Source of the DNA: Harenicola maris
GTDB lineage: Bacteria > Pseudomonadota > Alphaproteobacteria > Rhodobacterales > Rhodobacteraceae
DNA length: 64,000 nucleotides
Assembly: GCA_018524345.1 (NCBI GenBank)
Contig: JADQAZ010000003.1
Span: forward strand, 1-64,000
Direction of reading: 5' to 3'
Shown one piece after another: positions 7,314-16,237 of this stretch. The notes beneath the pieces were generated by a model. That model ran no database searches and was not told the DNA's origin. It saw only the letters and a program-made list of their open reading frames with translations. Each line of letters begins with the position of its first letter. Position 1 is the first letter of the stretch. The translations under genes and the position numbers were made by a program.

Positions 7314-8288
7314 ATGCGGATCGATAACCTGCAATATGCGAAATGGTCGGAGAAGGTCTTTCGCCAGATGCGCGAGGGTGGTCTGGATGCGGTGCATGTG
7401 ACCGTCGCCTACCACGAGAATTTCCGCGAGACCGTGTTGAACCTCGAGCAGTGGAATCGCTGGTTCGAGGCCTTCCCCGAGCTTATCTTCAAGGGCCAAT
7501 GGGCCAGCGACGTGGAACATGCCCGCGCCACCGGGCGCACGGCGATCTTCTTTGGCTTTCAGAACCCCAGCCCGATGGAGGATGACATCGGTTTGGTCGA
7601 GATCCTGCATACGCTTGGCGGGCGGTTCATGCAGCTGACCTATAACAACCAGTCGCTTCTGGCGACGGGCTGTTACGAGGCCGAGGACAGCGGGATCACC
7701 CGCATGGGGCGGCAGGTGATCCGCGAGATGAACCGTGTGGGCATGGTTGTGGACATGAGCCATTCGGCGGATCGCTCCACCATCGAGGCCGCAGAGATAT
7801 CGCAGCGCCCTATCGCCATCACCCATGCCAACCCCCATGTCTGGGCGCCCGCCCTGCGCAACAAGAGCGACGATGTGATCCGCGCGGTGACGCAGAATGG
7901 CGGCATGTTCGGGTTCTCTTTGTATCCGCATCATCTGGCGGGGAAGTCCGCCTGCACCCGCGCCGCCTTTTGCGAGATGATCGCGCGGGCGGCGGAGCGC
8001 TTTGGCCCCGAATGTTTGGGGATCGGCAGCGATCTGTGTCAGGATCAGCCTGACAGCATCGTGGAATGGATGCGCGTGGGGCGCTGGAGCAAAGAGATCG
8101 ACTATGGCGAGGGCTCCGCCGATGCGCCGGGGTTCCCGCCCATGCCAGAGTGGTTCCGTGACAATCGCGATTTCGGCGGGCTGGCCGAGGGGCTGCGCGA
8201 TGTCGGTATGAACCCGCAGGAGGTCGCGGGGATTATGGGCGGCAACTGGCATCGGTTCTACGCTGAGAGCTTTACACCCGGCAGCTAA
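7314..8288 (+). CDS. Peptidase M19 (renal dipeptidase)-like protein, altered metal site
   Basis: This 324-residue protein follows the M19 membrane dipeptidase fold, with VVDMSHSADRST (His150), ITHANPHVW (His171) and the late IGSDLCQDQPDSIVEW block. The usual N-terminal zinc motif HxD is absent: the start reads MRIDNLQYAKW. The position of the bridging glutamate appears as GFQN rather than an E-containing motif. No signal peptide is seen, so it is probably cytosolic. It may therefore be a mono-metal hydrolase or a different amidohydrolase. Start 7314 was chosen over the upstream ATG-like start at 7257 because homology begins there. It is followed 10 bp later by an unknown gene. Confidence 0.7.
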   Translation: MRIDNLQYAKWSEKVFRQMREGGLDAVHVTVAYHENFRETVLNLEQWNRWFEAFPELIFKGQWASDVEHARATGRTAIFFGFQNPSPMEDDIGLVEILHTLGGRFMQLTYNNQSLLATGCYEAEDSGITRMGRQVIREMNRVGMVVDMSHSADRSTIEAAEISQRPIAITHANPHVWAPALRNKSDDVIRAVTQNGGMFGFSLYPHHLAGKSACTRAAFCEMIARAAERFGPECLGIGSDLCQDQPDSIVEWMRVGRWSKEIDYGEGSADAPGFPPMPEWFRDNRDFGGLAEGLRDVGMNPQEVAGIMGGNWHRFYAESFTPGS

Positions 8289-8298
8289 GGGGGGCGGC

Positions 8299-9972
8299 AT
8301 GAGGGCACAGGGCGCGCAGGGCGGGAGGGATCCGGCGCAGGTGATGCGCCTCTCCCGCTTGGGATCGTTTCACCAATCGCGCCTGTCCTTTATGCGGATT
8401 TTGACGCGGCGCATGGCGGGTGAGGCATGGTGGTTCACCCGCCCCGAATTTGCCGTGGATGCGGGGGGCGTCGGCCATGCGATCTATTGCGCCCATGGGC
8501 CGGAGCGGACCTATTCCCTTGTCGCCTTTTCCCATGCCCTGCCCGATGAGGCGCGCTCTGACCGTGTGATTGCACAGGCTTGGGACGCGACCTTTGCCCT
8601 GTTCGACGGGGTGCCGGATGCGGCGGATATTGACCGTTTGCGGGCGAATGTGCCCCTGCAAGAGGCGGGGCGGCTGAGCGCGCGGGAGCTATCACTGTCG
8701 CGGGCGAACCGGTCGGTGCGGCTGTGGGAGCATGTGGTGGCGCGGCTGGCCTCGGGGGCGCAGCCCGATGCGGGAGAGATCGCGCGCGTGGGGTATTTGA
8801 TGCGGACCACGGCTGTCTATGGCTCGGGCAAGATGGGCGCGGCGGACCGCGAGATGATCGCGGATCGGCCCGAATTTGCGGCCCCGTTTCAGGTTGAGAT
8901 GCTGACGGTTTACCTGATCCGCGCCTTTCTGCGCGATCTGGTGGAGCATATGGCGCGGGCGCGCGGCGCGGACAGGGCGGTGCCCCTTGATCCGGCGGTG
9001 GCGCGGCGGATCGGCATTGGCAATTCCACCGGCCTTGGCATGGCGCCCTTCCTGCTTAACCATCCGCAGTTGCTGAACAACTGGATCGCGGCGCGGGAGG
9101 GGGCGCTTGCGCGGGTGCGGGCGCTGCCCTCGGCAAGCGCGGAGGAGCTGGCGGTTTTCGAGCGGGTTCTGGCGCAGAGCATTGCCATGGCGGACCTGTG
9201 GAGCACCGAGCACGCGGGGCAGGCGGCCAGAGTGGCAGGGTTGCGGGCGGATTTGCGGGTGTTGCAGGCCCATGTGGCGGCTGCGGATTTGCGCGAGGGG
9301 CATCCATGGGAGCGGCTGTTTGTCTGGGCCGAAGGGGCCTTGGGCGAGGAGGCGCAGGAGTGCCTCGCCTCCCTTCTGCTGGAGCCCTATGGCGCCTTGG
9401 TGGATGATCTGGCGCAGGGAATGGCGGATGACAGCGCGGGTTTTTGCATCGACGGGGCGATGGAGGTGCAGCGCCTGCGCGCAGCACTGCGGCGGACCTA
9501 TGGCTGGGCGCTGGAGTTGGACTGGGCCGACCCCGCGCAGACCGCGCGTGCATGGTATGTATCCGAGGCCAAGCTGGAGCCCCGTTTGGGCGAGCGGGCG
9601 CGGGAGCCGATCGAGCCCTATGAGCAGCCCCTCGCACCCGGGCGCGATGCGGCGCGGCTTTGGCAGGCCTTGCAAGGGGCAAAGGGCAGCGTGGCGGAGT
9701 TTCTGCTGGCCCATCCCGAGCATCGCCACATGGTGCGGCGGGTGCAGATCTGTGCCGATGCGCCCTATGCCGAGATCAGGGGGAACACTATCGCGGCGGA
9801 CCTGATGCCGATGGATATGCTGCGCTGCAAGCTGTCGTTCTTTGGCGCGGTACATTTTGATCCGCGCTCTGACCGCTGGGTGCGGATTTGTTTGTTCGGC
9901 AATGCGCCCTATCCGGAGGAGTTGAGCGCGGAAAATGCGGATTTCTGGCCCTATCCGCCGGTGCCCGCATGA
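8299..9972 (+). CDS. Uncharacterised 557-residue protein
   Basis: I do not recognise this family. The protein is soluble, arginine- and alanine-rich and mostly helical, with no signal peptide or membrane segment. Possible landmarks are GIGNSTGLGMAPFLLNHPQLLNNW (a glycine-rich turn and Pro-Phe segment, about residues 235-258), EHRHMVRRVQICADAPYAEIRGNTI near residues 475-500, and a C-terminal CLFGNAPYPEEL. An AAGGGGGGC ribosome binding site supports the ATG at 8299, though an internal ATG at 8344 is possible. Its 3' end overlaps the DUF3726 gene by 4 bases, so the two products are probably made together. It likely works with the M19-like protein upstream. Confidence 0.75.
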   Translation: MRAQGAQGGRDPAQVMRLSRLGSFHQSRLSFMRILTRRMAGEAWWFTRPEFAVDAGGVGHAIYCAHGPERTYSLVAFSHALPDEARSDRVIAQAWDATFALFDGVPDAADIDRLRANVPLQEAGRLSARELSLSRANRSVRLWEHVVARLASGAQPDAGEIARVGYLMRTTAVYGSGKMGAADREMIADRPEFAAPFQVEMLTVYLIRAFLRDLVEHMARARGADRAVPLDPAVARRIGIGNSTGLGMAPFLLNHPQLLNNWIAAREGALARVRALPSASAEELAVFERVLAQSIAMADLWSTEHAGQAARVAGLRADLRVLQAHVAAADLREGHPWERLFVWAEGALGEEAQECLASLLLEPYGALVDDLAQGMADDSAGFCIDGAMEVQRLRAALRRTYGWALELDWADPAQTARAWYVSEAKLEPRLGERAREPIEPYEQPLAPGRDAARLWQALQGAKGSVAEFLLAHPEHRHMVRRVQICADAPYAEIRGNTIAADLMPMDMLRCKLSFFGAVHFDPRSDRWVRICLFGNAPYPEELSAENADFWPYPPVPA

Positions 9973-10577
9973 GCCGGTCATTGAACGAGATCGAGGCCAT
10001 GGCCCTGAAGGCCGCGCGGGGGGCGGGCCTGCCTTGGGGCATGGCGCAGGAGGCGGGGCGGGCGGTGCGGTGGCTGCAAAGCCACGGCCTGCCGGGGGTG
10101 GAAGCCTTGGCGCAGATGCTGCCGGGGGAGGCAGGGGCGGCGCCCGCAGACTTGGGCGGACACTGGCAGGGCAGGCTGTGCCCCCTGCTCTGCGGCGCGT
10201 CCCTGTGCGATACGGCGGCGCGGTTCGCGCGGGGGGAGGGCGTGGTGATGGAGCGGGTCTTGCACCCGCTGTTGCTGCTGCCCTTTGCGGCCATGGCGGG
10301 GGCGCAGGTGGGGCGCATCGTGGTTGTGGAGTGGGAGGGCGCGAAGGCGGCCTGCTGTGGCGCGCGATTGGCTGTTACGGGGCCGCAGGTTTACGAGGCG
10401 GGGCCTGTGATGCTGCGCTGTTATGCGGTGCAGGAGGCGGCCGATTCGCGCGCGCCGGGGTTTCGCGGCGATGTGGAGCCGCAGGCATGGCGCATGTTAG
10501 AGGGGCTGGCGGCGCGGACCTATGCGCCGGAAAGCGCGGAATCGCGGCGGCTTGGTGCGGGAGCAGGGGATGAATGA
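9969..10577 (+). CDS. DUF3726 family protein
   Basis: This 202-residue protein begins MSRSLNEIEAMALKAARGAGLPWGMAQEAGRAVRWL, which matches the pattern I associate with DUF3726 (LNEIE...KAARGAG..WG.AEEAG.A..WL; shown here only as landmarks). The function of that family is not known. It has no signal peptide. It starts inside the stop of the 557-residue gene (ATGA) and its own end overlaps the next gene by 8 bases. The family assignment is from memory of the N-terminal signature. The long upstream in-frame extension to 9888 is rejected because it overlaps the previous gene. Confidence 0.65.
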   Translation: MSRSLNEIEAMALKAARGAGLPWGMAQEAGRAVRWLQSHGLPGVEALAQMLPGEAGAAPADLGGHWQGRLCPLLCGASLCDTAARFARGEGVVMERVLHPLLLLPFAAMAGAQVGRIVVVEWEGAKAACCGARLAVTGPQVYEAGPVMLRCYAVQEAADSRAPGFRGDVEPQAWRMLEGLAARTYAPESAESRRLGAGAGDE

Positions 10578-11091
10578 TGTGACGGAGCCTCATTCGGTTT
10601 GGTTGATGCCGCAGAGCGATGTAGCGGCGCAGTTAAGCGCGCTGAACGCGGAGCTAAGCGCGGCGGGGGCGGGCCCCGTGTTTGCGCCGCATCTGACCCT
10701 TCTGGGCGATCTGGAGGGCGCGCCGGAGGCGAGCGCGGCGATCTGCGCCGATCTGTTTTCCGGATCCGGCGTGATCGAGGGGAGAATCAACGCGGTTCGG
10801 ACGGGGCCCGCCTATTTCATGGCTTTGTATGCCGAGGTGCCCTTGCCGGAGGGCAGGCTGGCGGCCCGCGCCGCCCTGATCCAGCGCCTCGAGAGGCCTG
10901 CTGCGCAGGGGTTTACGCCGCATATCAGCCTTGCCTATGGGCCAGATGCCCCCGCGATGCGGCACCGGTTCGAGGGGGCGTTGGAGGGCCTTGTCGGGAT
11001 GCGGGTGGTTTTCGACCATCTTGCCATCGCACGCTCTGCCAAATCGATTCCGGAGCGGGACTGGCAGGTTTTGCAAAAAATTTACCTATAG
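10570..11091 (+). CDS. 2H phosphoesterase (cyclic phosphodiesterase-like) protein
   Basis: This 173-residue protein carries two HxT/S-type motifs, PHLTLLG near residue 39 and PHISLAYG near residue 117. These define the 2H phosphoesterase superfamily. The short length and the SVWLMP start fit the cyclic phosphodiesterase-like (CPDase) branch, whose members hydrolyse cyclic nucleotide phosphates such as ADP-ribose 1'',2''-cyclic phosphate. The ATG at 10570 overlaps the DUF3726 stop by 8 bases. It ends the four-gene operon. The link between a 2H enzyme and the M19-like and DUF3726 proteins is not known. An AT-rich tail (11092-11150) with a short GATTG/CAATC dyad follows. Confidence 0.75.
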   Translation: MNDVTEPHSVWLMPQSDVAAQLSALNAELSAAGAGPVFAPHLTLLGDLEGAPEASAAICADLFSGSGVIEGRINAVRTGPAYFMALYAEVPLPEGRLAARAALIQRLERPAAQGFTPHISLAYGPDAPAMRHRFEGALEGLVGMRVVFDHLAIARSAKSIPERDWQVLQKIYL

Positions 11092-11201
11092 CTAACCTGT
11101 TGATAAAAAATATTTCACGCCCCCTCCGTAACCGATTGTAAACCAATCATAGTTGACTCAATCGATCCGCTCCTAAACAGTTCTACATCAGGGAGGGGGC
11201 A

Positions 11202-11249
11202 GTAACCGGCATGGTGTCATGCAACGGTTACAATTTGGCCCTTTATACC
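11202..11249 (+). promoter_or_regulatory. Pho-box-like promoter of the ugp operon
   Basis: GTGTCAT-GCAA-CGGTTAC (11214-11231) matches the 7-4-7 Pho-box layout, with consensus CTGTCAT repeats; the second repeat is weaker. A TATACC -10 element lies at 11244-11249, 12 bp downstream, where PhoB-activated promoters place it. The same stretch is also part of a dyad: GTAACCG at 11202 pairs with CGGTTAC ending at 11231, with inner GCATG/CATGC arms. Regulation of ugp by phosphate is well known in other bacteria. Binding here is inferred. Confidence 0.5.
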
Positions 11250-11292
11250 AGTTCTGTCGATTCTAACCGAACCCAGAGAGGGGCTAATCATT

Positions 11293-12588
11293 ATGAAACT
11301 ACTATCTATGTTGACCGCGGGGGCCATGACGCTGGCCATCCCGGCGAGCGCACAGACCGACATTCAATTCTGGCACGCTATGGGCGGCCGTCTGGGTGAG
11401 GTGGTTGAAGAAATCGCGACGAAATACAACGAGAGCCAGGACACATATAACCTCGTTCCGACCTATAAGGGCGGTTATGAGGACACGATGACAGCGGGCA
11501 TCGCGGCCTTCCGTGCCAAGCAACAGCCAAACATCATCCAGATTTTTGACGCGGGCGCCGCGACAATCATCAACGCCAAGGGTGCAACCATTCCTGTGGC
11601 CGACCTGATGACAGAGCATGCAGGCGGTTTTGACAGCGCCGATTACATCGAAGGCGTGCGTTACTTCTATGCCGACAGCGATGGCAAGATGATCGGCATG
11701 CCGTTCAACTCCTCCACGCCGCTGCTGTATTGGAACAAGGACATCTTTGCCGAGGTTGGCATCGACGCCCCGCCCGCCACATGGGAAGAGTTCGAGGCCA
11801 TGGCCCCGAAATTCAAAGAAGCCGGTTATCAGGCCTTGGCACAGAGCCACAGCCCATGGATTTTCGCCGAAAACTTCCATTCGCGTCACAACCTGCAGAT
11901 GGCCACCGCGAACAACGGTTATGACAGCACCGACGTAGAGATCCTCTACAATAACGACGCGATGAAAATGCACTGGGGCAAGGTGAAAGCCTGGCTCGAC
12001 GAGGGCTACTACGGCCATTACGGCCGCGAGTGGGGCGCCAACCAGGACGCCTTCGTTCAGAAGAAAACAGCCATGTGGATGGGTTCTTCGGGCTCCTTCG
12101 GTGGTCTGACGACCTCTGCCGATTTCCAGTTCGGTGCCTCCTACCTGCCATATTGGACCTCAGTTATTGATGAGCCTAAAGGCACATTCATCGGCGGCGC
12201 GGCCCTGTTTGCCATGGCTGGCAAGAGCGACGAAGAGAATGCCGGCACAGCCGACTTCCTCAAGTTCCTGACAAGCCCCGAGATGCAGTATTTCTGGCAT
12301 AAAGAAACCGGTTATGTGCCGATCACCAATGCGGCCTATGAAATGGCCAAAGCGGACGGTTACTACGAAACCACACCGGACGCCGAAGTCGGCATCTTGC
12401 AGCTGACGCAGCCGGGCGCCGAATGGACGAAGGGCTACCGCCTTGGGTTCTACGTTCAGATCCGCGAAGTGATGTATGCACAGTTTGACAACATCCTGTC
12501 CGGTTCCTCCGATGTCGACACCGCCTTTGATGCCATCGAGGAAGAGGCCAATGCTCTACTGAAGCGATTTAACGACTCTATGAACTAA
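11293..12588 (+). CDS. ugpB: ABC transporter glycerol-3-phosphate-type substrate-binding protein
   Basis: This 431-residue periplasmic solute-binding protein has an N-terminal signal peptide (cleavage after about residue 20, ...IPASA). The UgpB pattern is IQFWHAMGGRLGEVVEEIATKYN followed by TYKGGYEDTMTAGIAAFRA. UgpB binds glycerol-3-phosphate or glycerophosphodiesters and delivers them to the UgpAE permease. The coding sequence is less GC-rich at third positions than its neighbours, as often seen for abundant proteins. A GAGAGGGGC ribosome site precedes the ATG. It is the first gene of a six-gene operon and is followed by a strong hairpin that may raise its level over the permease genes. Confidence 0.9.
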   Translation: MKLLSMLTAGAMTLAIPASAQTDIQFWHAMGGRLGEVVEEIATKYNESQDTYNLVPTYKGGYEDTMTAGIAAFRAKQQPNIIQIFDAGAATIINAKGATIPVADLMTEHAGGFDSADYIEGVRYFYADSDGKMIGMPFNSSTPLLYWNKDIFAEVGIDAPPATWEEFEAMAPKFKEAGYQALAQSHSPWIFAENFHSRHNLQMATANNGYDSTDVEILYNNDAMKMHWGKVKAWLDEGYYGHYGREWGANQDAFVQKKTAMWMGSSGSFGGLTTSADFQFGASYLPYWTSVIDEPKGTFIGGAALFAMAGKSDEENAGTADFLKFLTSPEMQYFWHKETGYVPITNAAYEMAKADGYYETTPDAEVGILQLTQPGAEWTKGYRLGFYVQIREVMYAQFDNILSGSSDVDTAFDAIEEEANALLKRFNDSMN

Positions 12589-12596
12589 TCCAATCT

Positions 12597-12627
12597 ATCG
12601 GCCAGCGGGCGTGTCCTGCTGGCCGAT
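12597..12627 (+). terminator. Intercistronic hairpin after ugpB
   Basis: ATCGGCCAGC (12597-12606) pairs perfectly with GCTGGCCGAT (12618-12627) across an 11-base loop and is followed by TTTCCGTTT. It lies between the binding-protein gene and the first permease gene, so it probably acts as a partial terminator or mRNA 3'-end stabiliser. Confidence 0.7.
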
Positions 12628-12653
12628 TTCCGTTTGCTGAAAGACTAAAAATA

Positions 12654-13532
12654 ATGAAGCGCGTTCAATTCGAGCACAGCCCACTTCCCTACCTTTTTAT
12701 CGCGCCACAGATCATCATCATCGTGATCTTTTTCCTGTGGCCGGCCGGGCAGGCGATTTACCAATCCTTCCTTCTTGAGGACGCCTTTGGCCTGTCCTCG
12801 AAGTTCGTTTGGTTCCGCAATTACAAGGACACGATTTTCTCCGATGCATGGTTGCAGGCGGCGGGTTTCACGATTGTTTTCTCGACCATCGTGACGGTTC
12901 TGTCCCTTGGGCTGGCTTTGCTTCTTGCTGTGAAGGCGAATGAGGTTTTGCAGGGCGCGCGCACCTATAAAACCCTATTGATGTGGGCCTATGCGATTGC
13001 GCCGCCGGTGGCGGGCCTGATGGGCAACCTGATGTTCAACCCTTTGGTCGGGGACATGTATAAATTCATGAACGCCATCGGGTTTGATTTCGATCACAAG
13101 CTTGATCCTTGGGATGCGAGTTTTGTGGTGATTTTGATCTCTGTCTGGAAGCAGGTGAGTGTGAATTTCATCTTCTTCCTGTCCGGCCTGCAGGGCATTC
13201 CCAATTCGGTGATCGAGGCGGCGACGATGGATTGCAAAAGCTCCTTCCGCCGGTTCTGGACCATCACCTTCCCGCTGCTGGCGCCGACCACGTTTTTCCT
13301 GATGGTGATCAACATCACCTATGCGTTCTTTGACACCTTTGGCATCATCGACACCACCACACAGGGGGCCCCCGGCGGGGCGACCAATACTCTGGTGTTC
13401 AAGGTCTATCAGGACGGGTTCCGCGGCGCGGATATCGGCGGGTCTTCGGCGCAGTCGGTTGTGTTGATGTTGATGGTTCTGGCCCTGACGGTGATCCAGT
13501 TCCGCTTCATCGAGAAGAAGGTGCATTACTGA
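12654..13532 (+). CDS. ugpA: ABC transporter permease UgpA
   Basis: This 292-residue inner-membrane permease of the MalF/UgpA type has about six hydrophobic helices. Its cytoplasmic EAA loop reads EAATMDCKSSFRRFWTITFP, where the usual Asp-Gly-Ala is replaced by Asp-Cys-Lys. It forms the channel with UgpE and couples to the UgpC ATPase through the EAA loop. It lies 65 bp after ugpB and 1 bp before ugpE. Confidence 0.9.
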   Translation: MKRVQFEHSPLPYLFIAPQIIIIVIFFLWPAGQAIYQSFLLEDAFGLSSKFVWFRNYKDTIFSDAWLQAAGFTIVFSTIVTVLSLGLALLLAVKANEVLQGARTYKTLLMWAYAIAPPVAGLMGNLMFNPLVGDMYKFMNAIGFDFDHKLDPWDASFVVILISVWKQVSVNFIFFLSGLQGIPNSVIEAATMDCKSSFRRFWTITFPLLAPTTFFLMVINITYAFFDTFGIIDTTTQGAPGGATNTLVFKVYQDGFRGADIGGSSAQSVVLMLMVLALTVIQFRFIEKKVHY

Positions 13533-13533
13533 T

Positions 13534-14379
13534 ATGACCGGTTCAAAAATCATCACCCACCTGATCCTGATCTGCGGCGCGATCTTTATGACCCTTCCGG
13601 TCTGGGTGGCTTTTGCAAGCTCCACCCACGCGCCGGAGACCCTGCTGCGCGAGGGGCTGCAAATCTGGCCCGGTGGGCATTTCCTTGAAACCTACAACGA
13701 GGTTCTTTTCGTTGAGGGCGGCGTGATGAAGAAGGTCACCGCCATGCAGATGCTGGGCAATTCCATGATCCTCGGGGTTGGCTTTGCTGTGGGTAAGGTC
13801 GTGATCTCCATGCTGGCGGCCTATGCGATTGTGTATTTCCGGTTCCGCCTTGCGGTGCCCTTGTTCTGGGTGATCTTCCTGACGCTTCTGTTGCCCTTGG
13901 AGGTGCGGATCATCCCCTCCTACAAGGTGGTGGCGGATCTTGGCCTTCTGGACACGCGCGCGGGGTTGATCGTGCCGCTGATTGCCTCGGCCACGGGGAC
14001 GTTCTTTTTCCGGCAGTTTTTCCGCTCTGTCCCTGACGAGCTGCTGGAGGCTGCGCGGCTGGACGGGGCGACGGCTTGGGGGTTCTTCAAGGATATCCTT
14101 GTGCCGCTGTCGAAAACCATGATCGCGGCGATCCTGATCATCATGTTTGTGGTCGGCTGGAACCAATACCTCTGGCCCCTCATCATGACCACCAAGGAGG
14201 AAAACTACACCTTGGTGATCGGTATCAAACAAATCTATCAGGTGCTGAGCGAAGGGGGCGAGTTGCCCCAGTTCCAGAAGGCCTTTGCCCTGACCATTCT
14301 GGCGACTTTGCCGCCTGTTATGGTTGTCCTGATCTTCCAAAATTGGTTCGTTAAGGGCCTTGTCGAAAGTGAGAAATAA
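13534..14379 (+). CDS. ugpE: ABC transporter permease UgpE
   Basis: This 281-residue inner-membrane permease of the MalG/UgpE type has about six helices and the EAA loop [20 protein letters not shown] at roughly residues 171-190, which contacts the ATPase. It pairs with UgpA. The gene shares one base with the ugpC start (TAATG), so translation is coupled. A second, diverged copy of this gene lies at the end of the operon (16234). Confidence 0.9.
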   Translation: MTGSKIITHLILICGAIFMTLPVWVAFASSTHAPETLLREGLQIWPGGHFLETYNEVLFVEGGVMKKVTAMQMLGNSMILGVGFAVGKVVISMLAAYAIVYFRFRLAVPLFWVIFLTLLLPLEVRIIPSYKVVADLGLLDTRAGLIVPLIASATGTFFFRQFFRSVPDELLEAARLDGATAWGFFKDILVPLSKTMIAAILIIMFVVGWNQYLWPLIMTTKEENYTLVIGIKQIYQVLSEGGELPQFQKAFALTILATLPPVMVVLIFQNWFVKGLVESEK

Positions 14380-15455
14380 TGTCGGGTGTTAAGCTAACCG
14401 GAGTTCGCAAAACCTATCCCAACGGGGCAGAGGCCATTCGCGGCGTTGATATGGATATCCAGAGCGGCGAGATGATCGTTTTCGTGGGTCCTTCGGGCTG
14501 CGGGAAGTCCACCCTGCTGCGCATGGTTGCGGGGCTTGAGGGGATTTCGGACGGCGAGATCAGCATCGGGGACCGTGTGATCAACAAGGTCTCTCCGTCG
14601 GAGCGTGACGTGGCAATGGTGTTCCAGAACTACGCCCTTTATCCGCATATGACCGTGCGCGGGAACATGTCCTATGGGTTGAAAAACCGCAAAATGCCCA
14701 AGGCAGAGATCGATGCCCGCGTCGAAGAGGCGGCGAAGATGCTCAAGATTGACGCCTATCTGGACCGGCAGCCGAACCAGCTTTCGGGTGGTCAGCGCCA
14801 GCGTGTTGCCATGGGCCGCGCCATCGTGCGCGAGCCGCAGGTGTTCCTGTTCGACGAGCCATTGTCCAACCTTGATGCCAAGCTGCGGGTGCAGATGCGG
14901 ATCGAGATCAAAAAGCTGCAGCGGCGGATGAATGTGACCTCGATCTATGTGACCCATGATCAGACAGAGGCCATGACGCTGGCCGACCGTCTGGCCGTGA
15001 TCAACGAGGGCCGCGTGGAGCAGATGGGCGCGCCGATGGAGCTTTATACCAATCCGCGCACCCTGTTTGTGGCCTCTTTCATCGGGGCGCCGCAGATCAA
15101 CCTGATCCCTGTGCAGTTCGACGGCACGCATCTGGTCAATGGCGGGCTGTCCCTTGCGGGCTTTGCCGATCTGCCGCGTGATACCGATCTGGTTCTGGGC
15201 GTGCGGCCCGATACCCTGAGCGTGGACGCGGGCGGGCAGTTCTCGGTGCGTGTTGATCTGGTGGAGCAGCACGGCGGCGAAAACCTGATCTATGGCGGCG
15301 TCACCGCTGCCAAGGATGCCGAGGGCGAGGAGCTTGAGATTTGCCTGAAGGCGGACAAGGAGATGCTGCCAAGCATTGACGACAGTCTGACCCTTGGCTT
15401 TGACCCCGCAACGGCCTTTGTCTTCCGTAAGGATACTGGCGAGCGTTTGAAATGA
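14379..15455 (+). CDS. ugpC: ABC transporter ATP-binding protein UgpC
   Basis: This 358-residue ATPase has Walker [10 protein letters not shown] near residue 38, the signature [15 protein letters not shown] near 135, Walker [17 protein letters not shown] near 158 and the switch histidine in [10 protein letters not shown]-terminal TOBE-type regulatory domain (about 240-358) is present, as in MalK/UgpC. It powers import of glycerol-3-phosphate or a related compound. The last four bases overlap the next gene (ATGA). Confidence 0.9.
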   Translation: MSGVKLTGVRKTYPNGAEAIRGVDMDIQSGEMIVFVGPSGCGKSTLLRMVAGLEGISDGEISIGDRVINKVSPSERDVAMVFQNYALYPHMTVRGNMSYGLKNRKMPKAEIDARVEEAAKMLKIDAYLDRQPNQLSGGQRQRVAMGRAIVREPQVFLFDEPLSNLDAKLRVQMRIEIKKLQRRMNVTSIYVTHDQTEAMTLADRLAVINEGRVEQMGAPMELYTNPRTLFVASFIGAPQINLIPVQFDGTHLVNGGLSLAGFADLPRDTDLVLGVRPDTLSVDAGGQFSVRVDLVEQHGGENLIYGGVTAAKDAEGEELEICLKADKEMLPSIDDSLTLGFDPATAFVFRKDTGERLK

Positions 15456-16237
15456 ACCAAGAACGCCTGAGCGCGGCCAAGGCGATCGCGCAGGACGCGG
15501 GCCGGATGGGCCTGCGGTATTTTCGCGACTTGGGCGCCTTGGATGTGACATCCAAAGGCGTGCAGGACCTTGTCTCCAACGCGGACCTTGACGTCGAAAC
15601 TTTTGTGCGGGCGCAGATTGCGGCGCAGTTCCCCGGTGACGGGATCGTGGGGGAGGAGCATGAGAATGTGCCCTCCGGCACCGGTTGGACATGGGTGATC
15701 GACCCGATCGACGGCACCGCGAATTTCGTGCGCGGGGTGCCGCAGTGGTGCGTGATTATCGCCTGCGTCTTTGAGGGGGAAACCCGCGTTGGCGTGATCT
15801 ATGAGCCCTGCACCGGCGAGCTGTTCAGCGCCGCAAAGGGGCAGGGTGCCTTCCTCGGGGATCGCCCCATGACGGTGGCCAAAACCGAGGGCTTGCATGA
15901 CGGGCGCGTCGGCTACGGCAAGAACGGGCGCACGCCCCTTGGCGGCACATCGACATGGTTCGCGGACCTTGAGGCCCGCGGGGGCGTGTTCTTTCACAGC
16001 GGCTCAGGCGGCTTGATGCTGGCCTATGTGGCGGCGGGGCGGTTGATCGGCTTTACCGAATTTCACATGTATCCGTGGGATTGCATGGCGGGGATGCTGC
16101 TGATTGCCGAGGCTGGTGGGCAGGTGATCGAGCAGAGCGGCGATGCGATGCTCAGCGGCGGTGGCCGCGTGGTTGCCGGGGCACCGGCGGTTTTCGGGAC
16201 ACTGATGCAGATGTCAGAAAACGCCTTCGATCAATGA
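15452..16237 (+). CDS. Inositol monophosphatase family phosphatase
   Basis: This 261-residue Mg-dependent, Li-sensitive-type phosphatase has the family motifs GEEHEN near residue 69, [12 protein letters not shown] near residue 83, and the C-terminal [17 protein letters not shown]. The family removes phosphate from inositol phosphates, sugar phosphates, histidinol phosphate or PAP. Its place inside the ugp operon suggests that it dephosphorylates the imported phosphate ester or a breakdown product. The substrate is not known. It overlaps ugpC at its start and the second ugpE at its end, both by ATGA. Confidence 0.85.
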   Translation: MNQERLSAAKAIAQDAGRMGLRYFRDLGALDVTSKGVQDLVSNADLDVETFVRAQIAAQFPGDGIVGEEHENVPSGTGWTWVIDPIDGTANFVRGVPQWCVIIACVFEGETRVGVIYEPCTGELFSAAKGQGAFLGDRPMTVAKTEGLHDGRVGYGKNGRTPLGGTSTWFADLEARGGVFFHSGSGGLMLAYVAAGRLIGFTEFHMYPWDCMAGMLLIAEAGGQVIEQSGDAMLSGGGRVVAGAPAVFGTLMQMSENAFDQ

